Program-made: the position numbers and the translations under genes | In this document: positions 1 to 6,151 of the stretch, piece after piece | Layout of the letters: the number at the start of each line of letters is the position of its first letter | How positions within the stretch are numbered: position 1 is the stretch's first letter | Source of the DNA: CAZTLE01 sp964614415 | Lineage (GTDB): Bacteria > Bacteroidota > Bacteroidia > Flavobacteriales > Flavobacteriaceae | Length of the DNA: 16,256 bases | Assembly: GCA_964614415.1 (NCBI GenBank) | Contig: CAZTLE010000088.1 | Coordinates: 1-16,256, forward strand | Direction: 5' to 3' | Notes under the pieces: model-generated | What the model saw: the letters and a program-made list of their open reading frames with translations, nothing else | Database searches by the model: none | Told to the model about the DNA's origin: nothing

Positions 1-1
1 T

Positions 2-646
2 ACCAGTGTTCTGAAAAAGGTTATCAGCGATGGATCTATCGATGATAACCAAATGGCGAAGTTGCTTGACATCTCCAAACATGTACAGTCTGATCATTAT
101 CTGTCTTCTATTCTGAACGAACTCATGGATCGGCGAACGCTCAATTCAGCCAATTTGGCCAAGGTGATTAGCCTGTCGGAAGACATTCAGTCCGATCACT
201 ACAAAAGTGAGGTGCTGAAACGCGCGATTCGCGACGAAGGTATGCCTTCCAATGCTTATGATGAGATTATAGGAACACTTGGAGATATCCAGTCTGATCA
301 TTATGTGACCGAGGTGATCAAAGTCTTAATGAGCGAACGTATGGAGCCGACCTCCAGTGGTTTGAGTAGTCTGCTAAGAATGGTTCACTCCAATGTGGGG
401 TCCGATCATTACGCATCAACGATCTATAAATTGATCGCCAAGCAAAACCTCTCCGAAGGACAGATGGTGGAAGCACTCGGTTCGGCATCTAATATTGACT
501 CCGATCATTACCTGTCTGAAGTCCTCAAGGCCTTCGCAGATAAGGTAAGGGGATCTTCCCAGCGCGTAAAAGACGCGTACCGCTCGGCAGCAAAAACCAT
601 TGGTTCGGACACGTACTACGGGCGTGCCATAAAAGCCATTGACTAA
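2..646 (+). CDS. SDHY-motif helical repeat protein, 3' part
   Basis: The reading frame is open from base 2 without an interruption, so the gene starts outside the window; the ATG at 53 is internal. The visible 214 residues consist of about six units of 34-35 residues. Each unit is predicted helical and centred on the motif I/V-x-SDHY followed by an SEVLK-like helix; SDHY occurs five times and the last unit has SDTY. A further partial unit precedes base 53. Such short helical units resemble HEAT/TPR-like solenoids, which usually mediate protein contacts, but I cannot assign this one to a named family. The C-terminus ends right after the last unit, so no effector domain follows. The next gene, a histidine kinase, begins 77 bp downstream on the same strand. 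Function unknown; confident as coding. Confidence 0.85.
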   Translation, partial: TSVLKKVISDGSIDDNQMAKLLDISKHVQSDHYLSSILNELMDRRTLNSANLAKVISLSEDIQSDHYKSEVLKRAIRDEGMPSNAYDEIIGTLGDIQSDHYVTEVIKVLMSERMEPTSSGLSSLLRMVHSNVGSDHYASTIYKLIAKQNLSEGQMVEALGSASNIDSDHYLSEVLKAFADKVRGSSQRVKDAYRSAAKTIGSDTYYGRAIKAID

Positions 647-723
647 CCAACATCCTACAACCGGGGTAGCCACCTTTTGCGCACATTAGGCTCAGTTTGC
701 AATAGATTGGTTACCTTGGTTTA

Positions 724-1761
724 ATGGAATTTATCCACCGGCTGGACTCATTTCGAGTGAAAAAGCATACCATCATTTCGGCTATCGGCCTAACCCTGGG
801 GTTGTTATTATATGCCTATTTCCAAAGCGCATATACTCCCGATGAACCGATATCATACATAGAGGCCGCGTTAGCAGCACTTACTGGGATTCTAACAGCA
901 TACGTTTGCTTCGGTATTTCGCGCTTATTGGATCGCTGGCTTCCCTGGAGCACCCATCTCGCAGCACGTATCCTGGCAGGTCTTGTTCTGGAATTCATCA
1001 CTGCGGTTCTCATCATCTCTCTCGCTTATTTTGCGTACACGGGTTTTACACTGGGCGACGACAAGGAATTCTGGATGAATGGCCTTATCAAGTTGTCCAT
1101 TCTCGTTTTCCTGGTCGTACTTATTTACAATATCATCTACTTCGCGCTGTATTCGTATTACACCTACAGTAAACTGCAAATAGAGGAGGTGGCGTATGAG
1201 CGGAAGCAGATAGAATTGCAACTGAAAGCTTTAAAATCCCAGTTGAGTTCCCATTTCCTGTTTAATAATCTCAATACGATTTCGGCCCTTGCATTCAAGG
1301 ACAGTAGTGCTACGGAAGCTTATGTCCGTGGACTTGCAGACGTTTACCGCTACTCTCTAAAAAGCTATGAGACCCGTACGGTTTCGATAGAGGAGGAGCT
1401 GGCCATGTTGCAATCATATCTCTTACTTCTGAAAACCCGCTACCAGGCACATTTTGACTATCACCTGGATGTTTCACCTGAAATTACCGAAATGAAGATA
1501 CCTCCACTAACACTTCAAATGTTGGTAGAGAATGCCGTAAAGCACAACGTAATGGATCATGAGAATTCGTTGGAGGTTAAGATATATTCAAACGATAAAA
1601 CCCTTACGGTAACGAACAATATCACCCGGAGTCCAAACCGTGTGAGTTCCTTTCAAATTGGGCTGTCGAACATTAAGGCACGGTACGAAATGCTTCAAAG
1701 GAAGGGAATTTCCATTGTAAAAGACACGCATTTTACTGTTACCATACCCGTTATTGAATGA
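724..1761 (+). CDS. Membrane sensor histidine kinase, LytS/YehU (His_kinase) type
   Basis: A 345-residue inner-membrane kinase. Four hydrophobic helices lie at about 17-33, 45-64, 79-104 and 119-147, followed by a short coiled linker and the cytoplasmic kinase. The phosphoacceptor box reads LSSHFLFNNLN (H177); the family usually has N-P before the His, so the SS is a mild departure. The N box is PPLTLQMLVENAVKHN (E269, N270) and the glycine box is GLSNIKARYEML (from G313). All catalytic elements are therefore present, and it should autophosphorylate and pass phosphate to the response regulator two genes downstream. Its stop codon overlaps the start of the next gene (ATGA at 1758), indicating a translationally coupled operon. 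No extracellular sensor domain is present, so any signal is probably sensed in or at the membrane, or through the partner protein. Confidence 0.93.
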   Translation: MEFIHRLDSFRVKKHTIISAIGLTLGLLLYAYFQSAYTPDEPISYIEAALAALTGILTAYVCFGISRLLDRWLPWSTHLAARILAGLVLEFITAVLIISLAYFAYTGFTLGDDKEFWMNGLIKLSILVFLVVLIYNIIYFALYSYYTYSKLQIEEVAYERKQIELQLKALKSQLSSHFLFNNLNTISALAFKDSSATEAYVRGLADVYRYSLKSYETRTVSIEEELAMLQSYLLLLKTRYQAHFDYHLDVSPEITEMKIPPLTLQMLVENAVKHNVMDHENSLEVKIYSNDKTLTVTNNITRSPNRVSSFQIGLSNIKARYEMLQRKGISIVKDTHFTVTIPVIE

Positions 1762-2792
1762 AGCGACTGTTTATACATCATCCGTTGTTCAGATTACTGA
1801 GTCCGCTGTTCTCGGGCACGGTGGTGTATTTTCTTATATTGCTGATTAACAATAATGTTGAGCAGCTTCAGAGTCAGTTTTTAGGGCAAGAACTGTATCT
1901 CTGTGTCGGACTATCCTTCCTCATTCAGGAGCTTTCCAGGGCGCTGGTTTTGATTTTCAGTCGGTACCTTGCTAACATATCGTTTCTTACTGCACTGGTC
2001 ATTCAGGTTATTACTTCACTACTTCTGTGTGTTGTCGTGGTAACAGTTGCGATCCGTCAGTATTACAAACATATTCTTGGATTTTCCCCTAACAGCGAGG
2101 AGTTGTGGATGTTTAACAGCATTTTCTGTACGATCGCTCTCATTTACATTCTGTTACATTTGAGTCATGTGTATCTACACAAGGTCAATACCCGAAAACT
2201 GGCACTGGAAATTGCTGAAAAACAAGGGGTAGAGGAGGACTTTATTGCCTTTCGGGAGGGTATTAATCCCGAACTGCTATTTGATAGTTTTGAAGCGTTA
2301 ATAACACGACTTCGCAGTGAAGACTCCCTCGACGATGTGGATACCATTGTGGATAACACCGCATTAACATATCGCTATTCGCTGTCACGTACCGATGAGC
2401 AATTGGTGCCGATTTCTGAAGAACTAAATGCACTCAACCCGCTGGTTGCACTTGTCAATTACCTTCCGTACCGGAATGTAACCGTCGATACGACAGTAAA
2501 ATCTCACTTTCTGTGTATTCCGGGTAGTTTAGTGAAACTGGTTGAGACGATCGTTCGAAGCACCATCCGAAATCATGAAGAAGCGCTTCGCATCGAAATA
2601 GGGGAGTCCGAAGAGGCAATGACACTTGCATATACACCCAATGATCGCCTGGATCGGTCTGTGAACCAGGAAAGTATTTCCGAACTTAGACGGGTATACG
2701 CCATGTACAGTGAAAAAGAGGTGAGCCTTAGTAATGAAGATACCAAACGGATCATATCACTACCAAAACTAACCATTGAACACCCTGAATGA
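1758..2792 (+). CDS. Membrane pseudo-histidine kinase, paralogue of the upstream kinase
   Basis: 344 residues with the same plan as the preceding kinase: four hydrophobic helices (about 15-31, 47-67, 74-99, 118-140), a linker, then a cytoplasmic region that aligns with the His_kinase fold. The alignment is clear around TYRYSLSRTDEQLVPISEEL, which parallels VYRYSLKSYETRTVSIEEEL upstream. However, the HFLFN box is NPELLFD here, so the phosphoacceptor His is Glu172. The N-box Asn is Thr264 (VETIVRSTI), and the G-box Gly-Leu-Ser-Asn is ESISEL. It should bind no ATP and accept no phosphate. The ATGA overlaps on both sides place it in a coupled operon between kinase and regulator. I infer a regulatory partner, possibly a heterodimer subunit of the active kinase. 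The frame is intact, so this is not a decaying gene. Confidence 0.88.
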   Translation: MKRLFIHHPLFRLLSPLFSGTVVYFLILLINNNVEQLQSQFLGQELYLCVGLSFLIQELSRALVLIFSRYLANISFLTALVIQVITSLLLCVVVVTVAIRQYYKHILGFSPNSEELWMFNSIFCTIALIYILLHLSHVYLHKVNTRKLALEIAEKQGVEEDFIAFREGINPELLFDSFEALITRLRSEDSLDDVDTIVDNTALTYRYSLSRTDEQLVPISEELNALNPLVALVNYLPYRNVTVDTTVKSHFLCIPGSLVKLVETIVRSTIRNHEEALRIEIGESEEAMTLAYTPNDRLDRSVNQESISELRRVYAMYSEKEVSLSNEDTKRIISLPKLTIEHPE

Positions 2793-3550
2793 GCATGCGT
2801 GTTATTATAGTGGAAGATGAAACGCCCGCTCTGGAAAAACTGGAGCGCTACTTGCTGAAATACAATTCGGATTGCCAGATTGTGTCGCGTATGTCAAGTA
2901 TTTCGGAAACCGTGACATGGCTGAAATCCAACCCGGAAGCCTACGACCTGATGTTCCTGGACATCCAACTCACCGACGGACTGAGCTTCGACATCTTTCA
3001 GCAAACCAAAGTGGATAAGCCAGTCATCTTCGTTACTGTGTTTGACGAATACGCCATTGACGCCTTCAAGGTGAATAGCATTGACTACATCCTGAAACCC
3101 ATCACTTTCAGTGATGTTTCCCGGGCACTTAACAAGTTAAAGTCCCTTAAGACCGTCTTACCCGCAGAAGCTGTGGAATCGGCAGCACAAAGTCTTATGA
3201 AGCCTAAGAAGAAAGACCGGTTTCTGGTAAAACTGGGGAATCATATTCATTCAATCAAATCGGAGGAAGTGGCTTTATTTTACGCCGAAGGCCGGGATGT
3301 GTTCCTGGTCACCCTGGAAGGGAAGAAATTCATGCTGGATTACAACCTGGAGCGTCTTTCTACAGTGTTGGATGAAAGTATCTTCTACAGGACGAACAGA
3401 ACATTCATCATTAACCTCAATGCCATTGACAACGTGGTGATGTATTCCGGAAGCCGTTTAAAAGTAATACCTACTATTTCACTAGACAAGGAGATTGTGG
3501 TGAGCCGGGAGCGGGTGTCGGAGTTTAAGAGTTGGTTTGGGGGCAATTAG
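2789..3550 (+). CDS. LytTR-family response regulator
   Basis: 253 residues. The N-terminal receiver domain (about 3-120) has the acidic pocket VEDE (8-11), the phosphoacceptor Asp58 in LMFLDIQLTDG, Thr83 in FVTVFDEY and Lys103 in YILKPI, so all conserved positions are present. A lysine-rich linker (about 138-143) leads to a LytTR DNA-binding domain (about 144-250) with the typical FYRTNRTFIINL and VVSRERVSEFKSWF segments. It is the output of the coupled kinase/pseudokinase operon, its start overlapping the previous stop (ATGA at 2789). The target genes cannot be read from the window; LytTR sites are typically paired 9-bp repeats and none was recognised upstream of 724. The alternative start at 2795 (second Met) would remove two residues only. 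Confidence 0.95.
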   Translation: MSMRVIIVEDETPALEKLERYLLKYNSDCQIVSRMSSISETVTWLKSNPEAYDLMFLDIQLTDGLSFDIFQQTKVDKPVIFVTVFDEYAIDAFKVNSIDYILKPITFSDVSRALNKLKSLKTVLPAEAVESAAQSLMKPKKKDRFLVKLGNHIHSIKSEEVALFYAEGRDVFLVTLEGKKFMLDYNLERLSTVLDESIFYRTNRTFIINLNAIDNVVMYSGSRLKVIPTISLDKEIVVSRERVSEFKSWFGGN

Positions 3551-3589
3551 TAGTTGCAGGTTTATTGGTTGCAAGTTGCAGGTTACATG

Positions 3590-3626
3590 TTAAATCTGAA
3601 CTATGAGACATGAAACAGGAATCATG
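3590..3626 (+). repeat. Intergenic module C, copy 1
   Basis: Begins TTAAATCTGAACTATGAGAC and continues with GAAACAGGAATCA. It matches 6060-6096 with only a few substitutions. In this intergenic region it precedes module A; in the other it follows it. Confidence 0.75.
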
Positions 3627-3650
3627 ATGGTGTTTCACTGGGGCAAACGA

Positions 3651-3690
3651 ATAAACGATAGAAGTCTTAAGTTTTGAGTTTTGAGTTAGT
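3651..3690 (+). repeat. Heptad-like TTAAGTTTTGAGTT repeat (module D, copy 1)
   Basis: A stretch of roughly 7-nt words, AGTTTTG/AGTTTTG/AGTTAG, preceded by ATAAACGATAGAAG. Related copies lie at 4085-4131 and 5871-5907. A stretch resembling its own reverse complement follows (CTAACAACCAACGACTAAAA, 3706-3725). Confidence 0.65.
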
Positions 3691-3740
3691 ATTGAGACCT
3701 TAGTCTAACAACCAACGACTAAAAACTAACAACTATAAAC

Positions 3741-3839
3741 GAGTACTGAGTGGCCTCCTGAGCAGTAGCGAAGGAAGTTGTATTGAAGTACGGGAATGAA
3801 TGTCGAATCTCGAATGTCGAATATTGAATGATGAAGTAG
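3741..3839 (+). repeat. 99-bp intergenic module A, copy 1
   Basis: Starts GAGTACTGAGTGGCCTCC and ends GAATGATGAAGTAG. It aligns without gaps to 5943-6041, with 5 substitutions over 99 bases. The last third is a run of GAATGTCGAAT-like words. Confidence 0.9.
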
Positions 3840-3996
3840 CAACGGTTCCTTCCACTATGCATATAAACAGATCAACGAAAAACAAATCAACAGAAAGTTT
3901 TAAGTGTTGAATGTTGAACTGGGAATCAGGATCCCGAAGTCTGAGTGCCGAGTGAAACGAGTTGTATCGAAGACGAGGTGTGAGGTATGAGGTATA

Positions 3997-4074
3997 GGAA
4001 AAGAGAGAAGAGAGAATAGAGCAGAGAGAAGAGATGAAGTCGGATCGAAGAATAACAGCGTAAAACACATAAAC
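3997..4074 (+). repeat. Purine-rich intergenic module B, copy 1
   Basis: A GA-rich run (AAGAGAGAAGAGAGAATAG) followed by ATGAAGTCGGATCGAAGAAT and AACAGCG. It recurs at 5773-5850 with the same order of parts but a different number of GAGAGAA units. Confidence 0.8.
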
Positions 4075-4084
4075 AAATCAACAA

Positions 4085-4131
4085 ATAAACGACAGAAGTT
4101 CTAAGTGTTGAGTTTTAAGTTTTGAGTTAGT
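4085..4131 (+). repeat. Heptad-like repeat (module D, copy 2)
   Basis: AATAAACGACAGAAGTTCTA followed by TTGAG/TTAAG words. It resembles 3651-3690 and 5871-5907. Confidence 0.6.
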
Positions 4132-4224
4132 GGTGAGTGGTGAGATTTTAGTCAAGCAGCTAACAACTAACGACTTCCCGAATAATTTAAGAAAACATTA
4201 ATCTTCTCATTCTGCTTATAGCCA

Positions 4225-4232
4225 TATCTTTA
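4225..4232 (+). promoter_or_regulatory. Candidate Bacteroidota -7 box for the SUMF1-like gene
   Basis: TATCTTTA matches the Bacteroidota TAnnTTTG box except for the last base, 23 nt before the ATG at 4256. The 11-base word GCCATATCTTT here (4221-4231) recurs exactly at 8308-8318, upstream of another gene for a secreted protein. No TTG is found at the usual distance, so this is only a candidate. Confidence 0.35.
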
Positions 4233-4255
4233 AAACTGGCTAACTAAAAATCGGT

Positions 4256-5668
4256 ATGATGAGAAAAGTATCAACGGCAATAATGGCGGTGTGTCTTCTG
4301 CTGCCACTGCTGACTTTCGGTAATGACATTTCGGTAAAAGATATCTCTTTCGACAAGAATAATGGTGTAGTTCAGTTCGAACTGTCCTGGAAAAACGGAT
4401 GGAAAAATGGTAAAAACCATGACGCCGCATGGGTATTTGTAAAGATCGTTGATCCGGGTGTGGGTTATCTTCACGGCTTATTGACCAGGGATTCACATTC
4501 GGTTACGTCGGTTTCCGGACCAAAGGCTAACCTCGTACCGTCTAAAGATCGGGTAGGAGTGTTTGTTGAACCGGCCGAAAAGCACAGAGGCGATGTTAAT
4601 TATAGCATACAACTTAAGATCGACCCGGATTTGCTCATCCGTTTACCTGAACAGGCTGAGTTCAGGGTGTTTGCGATTGAAATGGTGTACATTCCGGAAG
4701 GATCCTTTTATGTGGGTGCTACCGAAGAAGAGGCCGTAAATTACGCCTCGTTCTACGAATCGGATGCCGCCGGAAATCCGGTCGGACCCTATAAAATAAG
4801 CGCGGAGGATCAGGTAATCGAAGTGGCTCCCGCTGCGGGAAATTTGTACTACACCACCGGAGATTCGCCATACCGTGGTGATCACATTGGGACGATTCCG
4901 GCTGCTTTTCCAAAAGGGCATAGTGCCTTCTATATGATGAAATATGAGACTACTCAGGGGTTGTATTGTGATTTCCTGAATGCCATTTCTTCGGAATGGG
5001 CGGCTACCTTAAGCCCGCACGAGGTCGAAGAATACTACGATAAGAAAGGGGGAATCCGCTTTTCCGGCACTACATATGAGGCAGATACTTACAACCGACC
5101 GGCAAACTTCATTACCTGGGACGATGGCGCAGCCTTCGCCGACTGGGCAGGATTGCGACCCATGACCGAATTTGAATTCACCAAAGCGGCTCGCGGTACG
5201 GCAGAGCCCTTCGTACATGAGTTTCCCTGGGGAACGGATAACACAAGCACATTGAAGCGAAAAGTAGCCTTGAATGACGAGCTGATCCTGGAAGATGGAA
5301 TTTCGGAGGCAGATTTAAGCGATGAAAACCGACATGTATATGGAGCTTCCTATTACTGGGTGATGGACCTGGCGGGAAGTCTCTGGGAAAAATGTGTTAC
5401 GGTGGGAGATCCAATAGGTCGCAACTATAAAGGAACTCATGGCGACGGATTGCTGTCACTCAATGCTACGGCAACCAACACCGACTGGCCCAAGGGTATC
5501 GCCGAAGAGGGCGGCTATGGCTATCGTGGCGGTGGATATTATCACCATGGCATGAACATAAGCGACTACAACCCACACAGTCCCACGTCATATCGTCCGT
5601 ATGGCAGTTGGGCCGGAGGGAAGCGCTCGATTGCTTATAGTCAGAGGTACGTGCGCTCCGCGGACTAG
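4256..5668 (+). CDS. Secreted SUMF1/FGE-fold protein lacking the catalytic site
   Basis: 470 residues. An N-terminal signal peptide (cleavage near TFG-ND, residues 20-24) has no lipobox, so the protein should be exported. Residues about 24-140 form a beta-rich domain with the WKNG...DAAWVFVKIVD pattern often found before SUMF1 domains in Bacteroidota. From 143 the SUMF1/FGE fold begins (MVYIPEGSFYVGA), with MKYETTQGLYCDFLN (228-242), WDDGAAFADWAGLRPMTEFE (288-307), DLAGSLWEKC (371-380), RGGGY (424-428) and RYVR near the end. True formylglycine-generating enzymes need two cysteines in the C-terminal part; the only cysteines here are C13, C238 and C380, and the RGG segment has none. It is therefore probably a binding or structural member rather than a sulfatase activator. 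The start could be either of two adjacent ATGs. It stands alone between two repeat-filled regions. Confidence 0.88.
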   Translation: MMRKVSTAIMAVCLLLPLLTFGNDISVKDISFDKNNGVVQFELSWKNGWKNGKNHDAAWVFVKIVDPGVGYLHGLLTRDSHSVTSVSGPKANLVPSKDRVGVFVEPAEKHRGDVNYSIQLKIDPDLLIRLPEQAEFRVFAIEMVYIPEGSFYVGATEEEAVNYASFYESDAAGNPVGPYKISAEDQVIEVAPAAGNLYYTTGDSPYRGDHIGTIPAAFPKGHSAFYMMKYETTQGLYCDFLNAISSEWAATLSPHEVEEYYDKKGGIRFSGTTYEADTYNRPANFITWDDGAAFADWAGLRPMTEFEFTKAARGTAEPFVHEFPWGTDNTSTLKRKVALNDELILEDGISEADLSDENRHVYGASYYWVMDLAGSLWEKCVTVGDPIGRNYKGTHGDGLLSLNATATNTDWPKGIAEEGGYGYRGGGYYHHGMNISDYNPHSPTSYRPYGSWAGGKRSIAYSQRYVRSAD

Positions 5669-5772
5669 TTTGTAGTGGGTAGTTGTTAGTGGTGAGATGT
5701 TAGAAGCACGAAGGTAGGTGTGAGGAATAATAGCGCAAAACGAATAAACCTAAGATCAAAGGTGAGAGTTTG

Positions 5773-5850
5773 GGAAAAGAGAGAAGAGAAAAGAGAGAAG
5801 AGAGAATGGATGAAGCCGGATCGAGGAATAACAGCCCAAAACGAATAAAC
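5773..5850 (+). repeat. Purine-rich intergenic module B, copy 2
   Basis: GGAAAAGAGAGAAGAGAAAA continuing in GAGAGAA units, then GGATGAAGCCGGATCGAGG and AATAACAGC. It matches 3997-4074. Confidence 0.8.
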
Positions 5851-5870
5851 GAAAAACGAACAAACGTAAA

Positions 5871-5907
5871 TAGTCTTAAGTGTTGAGTGTTAAGTTTTGA
5901 ATTTTGG
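5871..5907 (+). repeat. Heptad-like repeat (module D, copy 3)
   Basis: TAGTCTTAAGTGTTGAGTGT and following TTAAGTTTTGAATTTTGG give a clear 7-nt periodicity (TTAAGTG/TTGAGTG/TTAAGTT/TTGAATT). Confidence 0.65.
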
Positions 5908-5942
5908 AATTTGATGTTTGGAATTATGAGTGCGAAGCACGG

Positions 5943-6041
5943 GAGTACTGAGTGGCTTCCTGAGCAATAGCGAAGGAAGTTGTATCGAAGTACGGGAATG
6001 AATGACGAATTTCGAATGTCGAATATTGAATGATGAAGTAG
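5943..6041 (+). repeat. 99-bp intergenic module A, copy 2
   Basis: Same length and register as 3741-3839, with 5 substitutions. The differences are single bases scattered through the module, so it diverged by point mutation rather than slippage. Confidence 0.9.
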
Positions 6042-6059
6042 GACTTAGTTTGTTGCAGT

Positions 6060-6096
6060 TTAAATCTGAACTAAGAGACAGGAAACAAGAATCAGG
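6060..6096 (+). repeat. Intergenic module C, copy 2
   Basis: TTAAATCTGAACTAAGAGAC then GGAAACAAGAATCAGG, matching 3590-3626. Confidence 0.75.
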
Positions 6097-6151
6097 ACTC
6101 CACTATTTAGAGGCTCTAAACGCATAAACACATCAACAAATAAACCGAGAC

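Larger units (their letters stand above)
3551..4255. other. Gene-free intergenic region made of repeat modules
   Basis: About 700 bp with no credible gene on either strand. It is filled with short degenerate words (TTGAG, TTAAG, GAATGTCGAAT, AGAGAGAAG) and modules that recur at 5669-6151 in a different order. The part next to the downstream gene (about 4180-4255) is unique and probably holds its promoter. Confidence 0.8.
5669..6151. other. Second gene-free intergenic region made of repeat modules
   Basis: About 480 bp between convergent genes, without a credible ORF. It contains module B, then D, then A, then C, whereas 3551-4255 has C, D, A, B, D. A small palindrome, GACTC-AG-GAGTC (6149-6160), overlaps the stop codon of the minus-strand gene. 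I see no clear U-tract terminator. Confidence 0.75.

Noticed and set aside
80..640. Regular repeats resembling a CRISPR array
   Set aside because: The repetition is at the protein level, in frame, with unit length about 103 bp and no conserved non-coding repeat.
677..710. TTG-N23-TAGATTGG as promoter of the kinase operon
   Set aside because: The spacing is possible, but the box would leave a leader of only a few bases before the ATG at 724, and the -7 match is imperfect.
3733..4068. 111-residue minus-strand ORF in the left repeat region
   Set aside because: It runs across modules A and B, has low-complexity composition, and the second copy of the modules does not keep the same ORF.
4256..5668. 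Annotation as an active formylglycine-generating enzyme
   Set aside because: The required cysteine pair in the C-terminal half is missing.
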